This document shows positions 1-8,124 of a stretch of 64,000 nucleotides of DNA, one piece after another. The notes beneath the pieces are model-generated. The model searched no databases. It was not told where the DNA came from and worked only from the letters and a program-made list of their open reading frames with translations. Position 1 is the first letter of the stretch. Every line of letters starts with the position of its first letter. The translations under genes were made by a program, and so were the position numbers. The stretch comes from Prochlorococcus sp. AG-409-P19 (lineage in GTDB: Bacteria; Cyanobacteriota; Cyanobacteriia; PCC-6307; Cyanobiaceae): assembly GCA_003215315.1 (NCBI GenBank), contig QCKO01000002.1:83406-147405 (forward strand), in the 5' to 3' direction.

Positions 1-1253
1 TTCTGGGCTCTGGTCCAGGAGCATTAGCTATAGCTGCTGCTCTGGCAAAAGAGAATCTCCAAATTGAAATCCTCTCTGCCCAAACTAAGGATGATACTTG
101 GCCTTTTACCTATGGGATATGGGGAGAAGAGGTTGACGATCTTGGGTTAGGTCATCTTTTAGAACATCGCTGGCAAAACACTGTGAGTTTTTTCGGCGAG
201 GGTTCCATGAATCCAAAAGACAAAAAGAATTTTGCGACCGAGCATAACCGTGACTATGGACTTTTCGACAAAAAGAAATTGCAAATGTATTGGCTCAATG
301 AATGCGAACAAAGATCGATAAAATGGCACCTAGGTACAGCTGAAAGCCTTGAAACCAATCATATCTACAGTACTGTTACAACCTCTTCCGGAGAAAAATT
401 AACTGCGAGACTAATAGTTGATGCAACTGGTTACAAACCTGTTTTCGTAAAATCTCCAGATCAAGGTCCTATTGCTGTTCAAACCTGTTATGGGGTCGTA
501 GGTAAATTCAATACGCCACCTGTAAAGAAAGGGCAATTTGTATTAATGGATTATCGATGTAACCATCTAAATGAAGAGGAAAAGTTAGAACCCCCTACAT
601 TTCTTTATGCAATGGATATGGGTAATGGAAACTTCTTTTTGGAAGAAACGTCTTTAGGATTATCTCCCCCCTTTACTCTAGAAAAATTAAAATACAGATT
701 AGAGAAAAGGCTTTCACATAATGGATTAAAAATAACCAGTTTAGAGCATGAAGAGTTAGGTCTTTTTCTACCTATGAATATGCCTATACCTGATTTATCT
801 CAACCTATACTTGGCTTTGGAGGGTCTGCTGGGATGGTTCATCCTGCTTCTGGTTATATGGTTGGCAGTCTTCTAAGGAGAGCACCTGATGTAGCTAAAG
901 CCATTTATATTGCGATGCAAAATCCAGAAGCATCCCCTAATCAATTAGCAAAAATAGGTTGGAATATTTTGTGGCCAGCCGAATTAAAAAGAAAACAAGC
1001 TTTATATAAATTTGGATTAGAAAAATTAATGAGGTTCAAAGAAAATCAACTTAGAGACTTCTTTATTGAATTTTTTAGCTTGCCGAATAAACAATGGTAT
1101 GGTTTTCTTACTAACACATTAACTCTCAAAGAACTAATTCTTGCGATGTGGGCAATGTTCAAGAAAGCACCCTGGAATATCAAATGGGGATTAATGGAAA
1201 TGCAAGGTAGAGAACTAAAATTACTTTTTAATTTTCTAAAGCCAAATCCATAA
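1..1253 (+). CDS. crtL: lycopene cyclase, CrtL family (5' end outside the window)
   Basis: Flavoprotein that cyclises the ends of lycopene to make alpha/beta-carotene, the precursors of the divinyl-chlorophyll antenna carotenoids. The reading frame is open from base 3, before the first in-frame GTG/ATG, so the true start lies upstream. The first visible residues are a Rossmann nucleotide-binding turn (GSGPGA), followed by a TYGIWGEE stretch typical of CrtL. The conserved FLEETSL motif lies near residues 152-158 counted from base 183. About 416 residues are present, close to full length. The SDR gene starts 6 bases downstream, so the two are probably co-transcribed. Prochlorococcus has two paralogues, a beta-cyclase and an epsilon/bifunctional cyclase. 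From memory the epsilon type lies near pcb and hisS, as here, but the sequence alone does not decide this. Confidence 0.9.
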   Translation, partial: LGSGPGALAIAAALAKENLQIEILSAQTKDDTWPFTYGIWGEEVDDLGLGHLLEHRWQNTVSFFGEGSMNPKDKKNFATEHNRDYGLFDKKKLQMYWLNECEQRSIKWHLGTAESLETNHIYSTVTTSSGEKLTARLIVDATGYKPVFVKSPDQGPIAVQTCYGVVGKFNTPPVKKGQFVLMDYRCNHLNEEEKLEPPTFLYAMDMGNGNFFLEETSLGLSPPFTLEKLKYRLEKRLSHNGLKITSLEHEELGLFLPMNMPIPDLSQPILGFGGSAGMVHPASGYMVGSLLRRAPDVAKAIYIAMQNPEASPNQLAKIGWNILWPAELKRKQALYKFGLEKLMRFKENQLRDFFIEFFSLPNKQWYGFLTNTLTLKELILAMWAMFKKAPWNIKWGLMEMQGRELKLLFNFLKPNP

Positions 1254-1259
1254 TATCTA

Positions 1260-1970
1260 ATGAGAAAAATCCTAATTAGTGGCGCAAGTAGAGGAATTGG
1301 CAATAGTATTGCTAAACAACTTTTACATGATGGCCATGAAATAAGTCTTGGTTTAAGGAATGAAACTAGATGGAAAGAGAATAATTCCCTAAACGAAGAA
1401 AGCAATAACGATAGACTTATAACATGTGAATATGATGCATTAAATAGAGAGTCACCAAAAAATTGGATAGATAAAACTATAAAAGAGTTTGGTGGAATAG
1501 ACACACTAATCCACTGTGCTGGGATATTAAAAAAAACAAATTTTCTATTTAACAACAATGAATATTCAGATATTGAATGCCAATGGAAAACAAATGCAAT
1601 TGGGCCATGGTTGTTAACAAAAGAGGCCTGGAAATACTTATTATTAGAAAAAGAAGCAAGGATTATTGTCCTAGTTTCTATGAGTGGAAAAAGATCGAAA
1701 GGGAATTTAGCTGGTTATTCTATGAGCAAATTTGCATTAATGAGCTTGTGTCAAACAATGAGAAATGTAGGATGGGAGCATGGTATCAGGGTCACTGCCA
1801 TATGTCCTGGATGGGTAAATACCGAGATGTCAAAGGAAGTGAAGGATTATTCAAAATCAAACATGACTCAACCTGAAGATATTGCAAAACTTTGTTCAAG
1901 CTTATTAACTCTTAGTAATAGCTGCATACCATTTGAGGTTTGTATAAATTGTAATCTGGAAGTTAATTAA
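1260..1970 (+). CDS. short-chain dehydrogenase/reductase (SDR) family oxidoreductase
   Basis: Classical SDR of 236 residues that should use NAD(H) or NADP(H). The cofactor-binding turn GASRGIG is at residues 8-14, the HCAG version of the NNAG motif at 85-88, Asn112 in TNAIGP, Ser140/142, and the catalytic Tyr153-x3-Lys157 pair (YSMSK). PGWVNTEM at 183-190 is the usual PG motif after strand six. The length is normal for a complete single-domain SDR. It starts 6 bases after the lycopene cyclase stop codon, so co-transcription is likely. The substrate cannot be read from the sequence. A role in carotenoid or lipid metabolism would only be a guess from position. Confidence 0.85.
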   Translation: MRKILISGASRGIGNSIAKQLLHDGHEISLGLRNETRWKENNSLNEESNNDRLITCEYDALNRESPKNWIDKTIKEFGGIDTLIHCAGILKKTNFLFNNNEYSDIECQWKTNAIGPWLLTKEAWKYLLLEKEARIIVLVSMSGKRSKGNLAGYSMSKFALMSLCQTMRNVGWEHGIRVTAICPGWVNTEMSKEVKDYSKSNMTQPEDIAKLCSSLLTLSNSCIPFEVCINCNLEVN

Positions 1971-1986
1971 TAAGTAATTGTCTTTT

Positions 1987-2262
1987 CTAATTCGTATTAG
2001 AATCTACACTACGTTTAGTCATAAAGAAACCACCTAAACGAAGCATACTTGATCTAAGGTATTTATGAAAATAATTTCTATATAAGCCACCAAAAGCTTT
2101 TCCCATAGAAAAGATTGTTTGAATTAAGCCTGCAACAAACTTAAACAGCCATAAAGCTACTAATACTGTAATAGCTAGTGAAGCAATCGAATAAAACTTA
2201 TTAAGCTGCTCCTGAATAGGCTGGAGGAACTGAAGATAGTCAGAGAAATTCATCGCCAACAT
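1987..2262 (-). CDS. small membrane protein, unknown function
   Basis: Predicted protein of 91 residues that I do not recognise. One long hydrophobic segment at about residues 24-50 (SIASLAITVLVALWLFKF) should span the membrane. It is followed by a basic, aromatic C-terminal part with several Arg/Lys, suggesting that end faces the cytoplasm. A second ATG at residue 4 (MNFSDYL) is an equally good start. The gene converges on the SDR gene with only 16 bases between their stops. The codon pattern and the clear membrane segment argue that it is real. Confidence 0.6.
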   Translation of the reverse strand: MLAMNFSDYLQFLQPIQEQLNKFYSIASLAITVLVALWLFKFVAGLIQTIFSMGKAFGGLYRNYFHKYLRSSMLRLGGFFMTKRSVDSNTN

Positions 2263-2365
2263 ATAATGAATATTATTTTAATATGATTACAATTAAAACA
2301 AGAGCAAGCAAGCATTATACAAATAACTTAAATAAATTTCAAAATAGGAATATTCTAGAATCTTC

Positions 2366-2932
2366 TTAAGAGTTAATCCATATTGAAATATTAAAGACTT
2401 TATACATTACATAAGCAATAGAATTCATTGAAATGGCAATGAAAAGGCCTTTTAATCGATTTACCATGGTTGTAAATAGAGGAAGATCAACGAGATCGTA
2501 ACCGCCAAAACTACCTGATAAAAATAATATCCACATTGGCAAAGACCCAAATATAATTCCTATAAATAGACCAAAGATAAAACCAAAACCAAGAAACAAT
2601 GACAAAATCATAGCTATCAATGTAATCAAAAACGAGCCATTCAAACAAATATTCAATTCCACCTCTAAAATATGAGGCATTTGACTATTTCCATCTAACT
2701 GCCGTACACAATCTTCAACCTCTTTACATGAGAGTCTGAAATATCCTGTATCAGGAAGCCTTTTTGATTTATACCGTTTTAATAATCTTGCTTTTAGCAA
2801 CTCAGGCTGATCTGTCTTTAAGGTAGTAATTATTTCATCAGGATTTAACTTTCTAAGATTGTCATTGAGATTATTTGATTGACCAATCTTATATAGATCT
2901 CCATTTCTTAATAGGTAAACAAAACCTGACAT
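2366..2932 (-). CDS. GIY-YIG/Mug113-like N-terminal domain fused to membrane segments
   Basis: A 188-residue protein in two parts. Residues 2-30 (GFVYLLRNGDLYKIGQS followed by an R/L-rich helix) match the opening of the T5orf172/Mug113 branch of the GIY-YIG fold, in which GxVYxL and LYKIG are the paired strands. The domain continues to about residue 80, with TGYFRL as a later strand. From about residue 95 the protein becomes very hydrophobic, with two or three likely membrane spans (about 97-118, 118-140 and 160-182). Cyanobacterial proteins with this N-terminus are usually soluble or have other partners, so the membrane anchor is notable. Nuclease activity is unproven. The gene stands alone, with 103 and 169 base gaps on its two sides. 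Confidence 0.6.
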   Translation of the reverse strand: MSGFVYLLRNGDLYKIGQSNNLNDNLRKLNPDEIITTLKTDQPELLKARLLKRYKSKRLPDTGYFRLSCKEVEDCVRQLDGNSQMPHILEVELNICLNGSFLITLIAMILSLFLGFGFIFGLFIGIIFGSLPMWILFLSGSFGGYDLVDLPLFTTMVNRLKGLFIAISMNSIAYVMYKVFNISIWINS

Positions 2933-3101
2933 GATAATCTAAAAAAAAGGAAATAAGGTTATTAAAAACATATCTCAGATACCTTTGAGATTATGCAAAT
3001 CGGAAGTATTGTCTTTTTCATACTGGAAAATGCTTATTACTATAAACAATAACGTATGATAAATTAAAAACCAACTTGAGATTTTTTTTAAGAAGCAAAT
3101 A

Positions 3102-3752
3102 ATGGATCAGAACATTTTATATAGCTTTAGACGTTGTCCCTATGCAATTCGAGCACGGTGGGCATTAATAAATACGCATCAGGAGGTTATATTAAGAGAA
3201 GTTAACCTCAAGAACAAATCACTTGAATTCCTTTCTCATTCAAAGAAAGGAACTGTCCCTATTTTAATCACAGGAAAGAAAGTTATAGAAGAAAGTTTAG
3301 ATATAATGATATGGGCCATAGAGAAATCAAATAAAAGTTATTTATTGGGAGTTAATAATTCCAATATGAAAGCAACCATATTTGAATTGATCAACCAAAA
3401 TGATACTGCCTTTAAATATCATTTAGACAGATATAAATATTCATCGAGATACTGCAAAAGCAAAAAAGAAGAGCATAAATCTATGGCCTTAAAAATACTT
3501 TACTCTTTAAATAATCGTATTAAATATACATCCAGGTTCTTAGTTGACGAACATGAAACATTAGCTGATTGGGCAATTTGGCCATTTGTCAGGCAATTCC
3601 GCCTTGCCGACAAATTATCATTTGATAATAATAATAAGCTAGAAAACCTAAACCAGTGGTTGAATTATTATTTATCGCATAATAATTTTGATTTTATAAT
3701 GAGAAAGTACAAAGTTTGGGAAACAAAGGACAAACCAATCTTCTTTGGCTAA
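3102..3752 (+). CDS. glutathione S-transferase-like protein
   Basis: Protein of 216 residues with a thioredoxin-fold N-terminal GST domain. The strand ILYSFRRCPYA places Cys12-Pro13-Tyr14 at the usual active-site position (CPYA, glutaredoxin/omega-type). TVPIL near residue 51 gives the cis-proline that binds glutathione, and EESLDI near 63 supplies the Glu-Ser pair for the gamma-glutamyl group. The rest is helical and fits a C-terminal GST domain. It is flanked by an AT-rich 169-base gap upstream and converges on a small unknown gene. Its substrate is unknown. Cys-type GSTs often act as glutathione-dependent thiol reductases rather than conjugating enzymes. Confidence 0.78.
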   Translation: MDQNILYSFRRCPYAIRARWALINTHQEVILREVNLKNKSLEFLSHSKKGTVPILITGKKVIEESLDIMIWAIEKSNKSYLLGVNNSNMKATIFELINQNDTAFKYHLDRYKYSSRYCKSKKEEHKSMALKILYSLNNRIKYTSRFLVDEHETLADWAIWPFVRQFRLADKLSFDNNNKLENLNQWLNYYLSHNNFDFIMRKYKVWETKDKPIFFG

Positions 3753-3773
3753 TAGAGTTAACTTATAATAAAA

Positions 3774-4031
3774 TTAGTCCATGGATCTTCTTTTATCAAT
3801 AATTCTAGAAAGTTCAAGAAAATAGCCTGCAGTGCAAAACTTCCCCAAATTCCTATCTCTATTTCCTATATCACTTCTATATTCTGCCGTTTCAGCCATA
3901 ACCAGGTCTAATTGGTCTTGGGGAAGTTCATACAATTCTTTTAGTTCAACCTCCCTACCAAGTAAATGGCTCTTAAACCATTTTTCTCTTAATTCCTGTT
4001 GAGGAATATCTTCATAAATCCTACGGTTCAT
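3774..4031 (-). CDS. hypothetical protein, 85 residues
   Basis: I do not recognise this protein. It is soluble, charged and mostly helical, with a Leu/Glu-rich middle (ELKELYELPQDQLDLVMAE at about 30-48) and no membrane segment, signal peptide or Cys cluster. Its codon use resembles its neighbours. It lies 71 bases upstream of the next minus-strand gene start side and converges on the GST-like gene, 21 bases from its stop. It is probably a small protein specific to marine picocyanobacteria. Confidence 0.55.
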   Translation of the reverse strand: MNRRIYEDIPQQELREKWFKSHLLGREVELKELYELPQDQLDLVMAETAEYRSDIGNRDRNLGKFCTAGYFLELSRIIDKRRSMD

Positions 4032-4102
4032 TGATTAAAGACCATTTACATTAAAAACTAACAGTAAAAATTGATAATTTCTTTTCTATAGTTTATAAAT
4101 TG

Positions 4103-5476
4103 TCATGCTGATGCCTTTGATGGCCTAGTTTGAATATAAAAAGCAAGGATGCCCAAAAATATTGTGATAAGTCCACATATTTCCGTCCATTCCATTAATC
4201 CAAAGTTATGAATAAATAGGGGAGCGATGACCGTAATCAATCCGCCTGAAAGAAGAGGTTGTAAAAATAGTTGCTTAATTGAGAATATAGGCAATGTATT
4301 TGTTCTATTTCGAGGATCCGCCAATCTTAAAAGCAATAAACCACTAGCAGCAACCCCTGTTGCATTTCCAAATTCAGCAATAGACCTCTCAAACCAATCT
4401 TGACGAAGAACTAATCTGGCAAAAATCAACATTCCAAACAAATTCCAGCTCAAGCCAGCAATAGCCAATACAGTTATTGGCAACCAATTTTCAATTAACA
4501 AAGGCAAGTTTAATCCCGCCATAGCTGTAGCAATTAGTAAGTCAGTAGAAAGAATTCCAATCTCTCGTTGAAATATTGAAGAAATAACATGAGTTTGTTT
4601 GATTTTTTCTAATAAAACTCTTATAAGCAAAGAACCCAATAAGGCCAGAGGGAATACAGGAAAAGCCATCGCCACATCATCGACAATTGACCCCGAATAA
4701 CTTGATAGGAATCTAATAAAATCAAGAAATATAACTCCTATTAATATTGCAAAACCTGCCAAAGCAAGGTTTATAGCTAATAAACGTATTTGGTCTATAA
4801 AACCATTAGAGATCTCTATCTCATCAGCTTCACTAACTAAATCTTTTTCTTGATTTACCCAACCATTTAGACGGGCAATAACAACAAGACCACTACCAAT
4901 CAAAGTAGAAGAAAGAAGCCCGACTGTAGCCATTGCCAATCCAAGATCTAATCCATCAGAAAATCCCAAATTCCTAAAACTTGATCCCATAATTGCAGCA
5001 GCACCATGTCCCCCTTCAAATCCAACCTCAAGCAAACAACCCATCAATGGATCAACGCCGAAATAAGGCAATAAGAAAAATAAAACAACAATACCACCAA
5101 CAACATATTGACCAAAACCAAGCAAAAGAGCTAACACAGCTTGAGAAGCAACTGGTTTCCAAACTCTTTTCAAGGATGGAATTGGTCTTCCAATCATTAA
5201 AGTTGCAAAAACAAGAGTCAGTAAAGGAGTAGGCAATTGAACCCAGACATTCATAACTCCAGAAGGCAATAATGGAAATGCTCCATATGGACCAACAACA
5301 AATCCAATCACACCAGCCAATAAGGCTATTGGTATTCCAAAGCGTTCCAACTTCATTGCAGATTCCATTCTTCGACCCAAACTTAAAATAATTCCAAGAA
5401 CAACTAATAATCCAAATGCCAACAACAAAGTTGAAGCTGAATTTATCTCTATAAAACCAATAAAACTCATAAACAT
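4103..5476 (-). CDS. gltS: sodium/glutamate symporter (GltS/ESS family)
   Basis: Integral membrane carrier of 457 residues that should import glutamate with Na+. It has about ten to twelve hydrophobic helices in two halves and the glycine/serine-rich re-entrant segments of the ESS family. Visible examples are the EVGFEGGHGAAAIMGSSF stretch near residue 150 in the first half and the EFGNATGVAASGLLLLR stretch near residue 365 in the second. Both are characteristic of GltS. The central charged loop (EKDLVSEADEIEIS, about 210-223) separates the halves. It is likely a single-gene unit. Amino acid uptake fits an oligotrophic marine cyanobacterium, but the exact substrate (glutamate or a related anion) is inferred from family. 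Confidence 0.85.
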   Translation of the reverse strand: MFMSFIGFIEINSASTLLLAFGLLVVLGIILSLGRRMESAMKLERFGIPIALLAGVIGFVVGPYGAFPLLPSGVMNVWVQLPTPLLTLVFATLMIGRPIPSLKRVWKPVASQAVLALLLGFGQYVVGGIVVLFFLLPYFGVDPLMGCLLEVGFEGGHGAAAIMGSSFRNLGFSDGLDLGLAMATVGLLSSTLIGSGLVVIARLNGWVNQEKDLVSEADEIEISNGFIDQIRLLAINLALAGFAILIGVIFLDFIRFLSSYSGSIVDDVAMAFPVFPLALLGSLLIRVLLEKIKQTHVISSIFQREIGILSTDLLIATAMAGLNLPLLIENWLPITVLAIAGLSWNLFGMLIFARLVLRQDWFERSIAEFGNATGVAASGLLLLRLADPRNRTNTLPIFSIKQLFLQPLLSGGLITVIAPLFIHNFGLMEWTEICGLITIFLGILAFYIQTRPSKASA

Positions 5477-5740
5477 TAAAAAGATCTATTAATTAGTCAC
5501 AGAGCAATAAGAATGGAGTATTTGGCTTTTGAACATCTTCATAATCATAAAAAAGTGCATTATAAATTATCTAAAATATACTATAGAATGATTATTATTA
5601 GTAAGTTCTAATAACATTTTACCTTCCAGGTTAATCTATCTTAAACCCTAGTCAAAACAAAATAATAATATTATTTCAAAATCAATCATAATAAAAAATT
5701 TGTTCTTTTTAAATATGAATAATTAGAAATCTATCTTCCT

Positions 5741-5884
5741 CTAAACAAGCAAGAAAAGAACTAATGCATGAAAAACCAATTCAATAAGACCCATTTTTAA
5801 TAGCAAATCTGACTTATTAGATTTCTGAAAACTATCGTTCTTCTCAAAAAAGACTTCTTTTTGTTCAGTAGTCAAAGAATTCAT
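5741..5884 (-). CDS. predicted small membrane protein, 47 residues
   Basis: Short open frame found by reading the gap between gltS and pcb. The start codon is at 5884-5882 and the stop at 5743-5741. The product has a polar, acidic and basic N-terminal half (MNSLTTEQKE onward) and a single C-terminal hydrophobic helix ending FHALVLFLLV. That layout is common for small thylakoid proteins of picocyanobacteria. It does not carry the ExxNGRxAM motif of high-light-inducible proteins, so I do not call it one. It lies 112 bases downstream of the pcb stop, beyond the pcb terminator. Confidence 0.5.
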   Translation of the reverse strand: MNSLTTEQKEVFFEKNDSFQKSNKSDLLLKMGLIELVFHALVLFLLV

Positions 5885-5937
5885 TTTCTTCTTTCCATAG
5901 CATCCTACTTAAGCGTAAATTTCAAAAAATGGAAGCA

Positions 5938-5970
5938 AAAAAAAACCCCGTCCAAAGACGGAGTTTTTTG
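5938..5970 (-). terminator. rho-independent terminator of pcb
   Basis: A hairpin read on the minus strand lies 27-59 bases after the pcb stop codon. Six G/C-rich base pairs (CCGTC with GACGG, then one mismatch and a further C-G pair) close a CAAA loop at 5953-5956. The stem is flanked by A and T runs that extend it and supply the U-tract. It is the clearest intrinsic terminator in the window, as expected for a very highly expressed gene. Confidence 0.85.
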
Positions 5971-5996
5971 AAAGGTAAAAATAAACTTCTTTAAAT

Positions 5997-7049
5997 TTAT
6001 TTCAAGGATACTGATGCACTATCCATATTTCCTAATGCATTCGAAACACGCTTGAAATCAAAGCCCATGGCTCTAAGAGCGTGCCAGAGATGTCCCTGAA
6101 TAAAGAAGAAACCTAAATAATAGTGAACATTTGTCAACCATGCACGAGAAGTATGTGCACCGCCGGAAAGATCCACTGTATCAATCCAATATGGAGAGAT
6201 ACCAAATTTAAGAGCTAAAGGCTCTCCGAACCACTCAATTGGATAAACAGTAGTGTTAGTTGCACACCAGAAGGCAGCAACAACAGCCATCCAACCAATT
6301 CCAGCTAAAGACCAAGAAAGAATTGCTTCTGCGGAAAGAAGACCAGCTCCTTTGAACTTGGTGTATTCACCAACTTGCTTAGTAGCAATATGGAAAGCTC
6401 CACCAGTGATCTGAAGGAAAGCCAAGAAAGCATGGCCGCCCATAACATCTTCGAGACTATCGATCTCAAGAAAATCAAACTGATGGTTCCAAATGTTGCT
6501 CAAATTCAAGTTGTATTCAACCTGGCGTATTCCACCAATAGCTGGATCGTAAATCCCATGAATCCTTGCCCATTCAACAAACCAAATACAAGCAACACCA
6601 AAGAAAATCAAATGGTGACCAAGAATAAAGGTTTGATTGTCAGGGTTATCCCATTCAAGCTTAAATTTTCTAGCTTGTGACACAGAAGAATCCTGCATGT
6701 CACTAGAAAAAAGCAATGAGTGCATTAATCCACCAGCTCCATAAACCATGGACAAAACCAAGTGAACCACTGCAATTGCAATCACTGCACTGCCACCTAC
6801 AAAAGCGCCAGTTTCATCAAAACCAATACCAAGAGCTGCCAAATGCGGCAGTGCAATTAAAGGCTGATGACCCATTGGTACTGATGGGTCAAAACGAGCC
6901 AATTCAAATAATGTGAAGGCACCTGCCCAGAATGCAATCAAGCCAGTGTGAGCGGCATGAGCAGCAATAAATTTGCCTGAGCGGTTGGTGACCCCAGAAT
7001 TACCAGCCCACCACCCGTAGGTGACATCTGGATTTCCATAGGTCTGCAT
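5997..7049 (-). CDS. pcb: divinyl chlorophyll a/b-binding light-harvesting protein Pcb
   Basis: Main antenna protein of Prochlorococcus, 350 residues, in the thylakoid membrane. It belongs to the six-helix CP43/IsiA family and lacks the large lumenal loop of CP43. Diagnostic sequence includes the N-terminal MQTYGNPDVTYGWWAGNSG, the His-rich first helix (FIAAHAAHTGLIAFWAGA) and later HLIFFGV, GGAFHIATKQVGEYT, and NVHYYLGFFFIQGHLWHALR near the C-terminus. The His residues in these helices bind chlorophyll. It has a strong terminator downstream and a 442-base leader/promoter region upstream. Low-light strains carry several pcb paralogues and high-light strains one. Only one lies in this window, and I cannot say which paralogue it is. 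Confidence 0.97.
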   Translation of the reverse strand: MQTYGNPDVTYGWWAGNSGVTNRSGKFIAAHAAHTGLIAFWAGAFTLFELARFDPSVPMGHQPLIALPHLAALGIGFDETGAFVGGSAVIAIAVVHLVLSMVYGAGGLMHSLLFSSDMQDSSVSQARKFKLEWDNPDNQTFILGHHLIFFGVACIWFVEWARIHGIYDPAIGGIRQVEYNLNLSNIWNHQFDFLEIDSLEDVMGGHAFLAFLQITGGAFHIATKQVGEYTKFKGAGLLSAEAILSWSLAGIGWMAVVAAFWCATNTTVYPIEWFGEPLALKFGISPYWIDTVDLSGGAHTSRAWLTNVHYYLGFFFIQGHLWHALRAMGFDFKRVSNALGNMDSASVSLK

Positions 7050-7491
7050 TAGAAGTGCAATTTTTCAAAGCGACCCGACCTTACTTCAAATTCGGCTTTT
7101 ACACATACAACAGCAAGAATCTGTAAGTATTTTTTTTTTTTAATCTAATAAATTTGACTTTTAAAGGATTTTTGCTTGTTTTTTGTAACTTTTCATATGT
7201 CTTGAAAGCAGAAATTCATATAAATTCTCTCATAGAAGAGATTTTTTAGAGCCTATCTAAAAATCAAAAGTACTCTTTGAATATCCCAAATAGTTTCAAG
7301 ATAGTTCCAAATCAATAGAAAATTGCAAGCTTAAAAACACATATCTACATAAAGGTTTCGTCCTTTTTAGCTAATCAAAACAAATAAGACTATTCATTGA
7401 AACTACCCATCCAAATATGTAATTAATATAAAAAAACAATTTGCAGTCCTTTTTTATAACTATTAGAAGGGAAAGCTTTGATTAATTACAA
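7050..7491. promoter_or_regulatory. 442-base intergenic region upstream of pcb
   Basis: Longest gap without a gene. It lies between the divergent pcb gene and the small frame at 7492 and must hold the pcb promoter and leader. It is AT-rich with a run of twelve T on the plus strand at 7130-7141, which reads as a poly-A tract about 80 bases upstream of the pcb start. No clear -35/-10 pair can be singled out. A weak five-pair hairpin followed by six T (7226-7247, plus strand) is present but not convincing. I see no tRNA or long open frame in it. Confidence 0.55.
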
Positions 7492-7656
7492 ATGGACTGT
7501 ACCCAGACAAAAAGTCTCGAAATGGGAACAGAAGCCCATTACAGAAAAGAAGCTGCTCGTTATCGCAACTCGCTTGCTTACAACAAAATGGTACAGCTTT
7601 ACCCTGTCTTGGAGCTATCTATAAAAAATTGCCAAGGAGAGAAATTAGTAGCATAG
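7492..7656 (+). CDS. predicted small protein, 54 residues
   Basis: Short frame from ATG 7492 to TAG 7654-7656, divergent from pcb. The product begins MDCTQTKSLEMGTEAHYRKE and is charged, with a probable helix AARYRNSLAYNKMVQLYPVL at about 21-40 and no membrane segment. The frame is visibly richer in G+C than the AT-rich DNA on both sides, which suggests coding. A second ATG at residue 11 (MGTEAHYR) could be the real start. No good ribosome site is seen at the right distance; an AGAAGGG lies about 20 bases upstream. I do not recognise the protein. Confidence 0.55.
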   Translation: MDCTQTKSLEMGTEAHYRKEAARYRNSLAYNKMVQLYPVLELSIKNCQGEKLVA

Positions 7657-7727
7657 ACTCAATTGTCTGGTTAAAAAAATTTTCCAAGAAATGATTATTG
7701 AATCTAAGTAGTAATTTCAAACTATAT

Positions 7728-7976
7728 CTAAGCTGCTTTATCGACTATATGAGCATCGCGATCTCTCCAATACTCCATAGCCTCCTTACACCATCTAATG
7801 TGATAAATCACATTAGGTTTCCAAGGTTTGTTCTTTCCCTCATCAGAACTTCTCCAATGAGTACCAGGCTTGAGATATCCAATTTCTCTCCATAAACTTA
7901 GAGTCCCTTCACTAACGCCTAGCAAATCACTAGCTTCTTTTTCTGACACCCAAGAACTTGGTTTCATTCCATTCAT
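7728..7976 (-). CDS. small helix-turn-helix DNA-binding protein (excisionase/MerR-like)
   Basis: Protein of 82 residues with a winged-helix/MerR-type HTH: SEKEASDLLGVSEGTLSLWREIGYLKPG (about 11-38) gives helix, turn, recognition helix and the GYL/KPG wing entry. Residues GTHWR and KPWKPNVIYH follow in place of the wing, and the tail is aromatic and basic. This layout is common to excisionases and small regulators. No integrase, recombinase or attachment site is nearby, so a regulator role is more likely than excision. Its targets are unknown. It is separated from its neighbours by 71 and 148 bases. Confidence 0.7.
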   Translation of the reverse strand: MNGMKPSSWVSEKEASDLLGVSEGTLSLWREIGYLKPGTHWRSSDEGKNKPWKPNVIYHIRWCKEAMEYWRDRDAHIVDKAA

Positions 7977-8124
7977 AATGGTTAAACAGTTTTAACGTAT
8001 ATTTTGATTAGAAGTAAGTAACTCATAAAATATAGGTAAATATACAACTTCTTTAACAAGAGAAAAAGGAATGAATTAAAAATCAAACCTTATCGTTGAG
8101 AAGATATAAATTCCCAATATTTAA

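Noticed and set aside
1046..1558. 170-codon minus-strand frame over the crtL/SDR junction
   Set aside because: It is antisense to two conserved genes and its product has no recognisable feature.
5595..5614. AT-only hairpin (TTATTAG/CTAATAA)
   Set aside because: Seven A/T-rich pairs in AT-rich DNA are expected by chance; no T-run follows on either strand.
5741..5884. High-light-inducible (Hli) protein
   Set aside because: The size and helix fit loosely, but the ExxNGRxAM motif is absent.
7226..7247. Possible terminator (TCTCT/AGAGA followed by six T) in the pcb leader
   Set aside because: Only five pairs, and no plus-strand gene upstream that it could end.
7728..7976. Excisionase of an integrated element
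   Set aside because: The HTH resembles excisionases, but no integrase, attachment repeat or phage gene is nearby.
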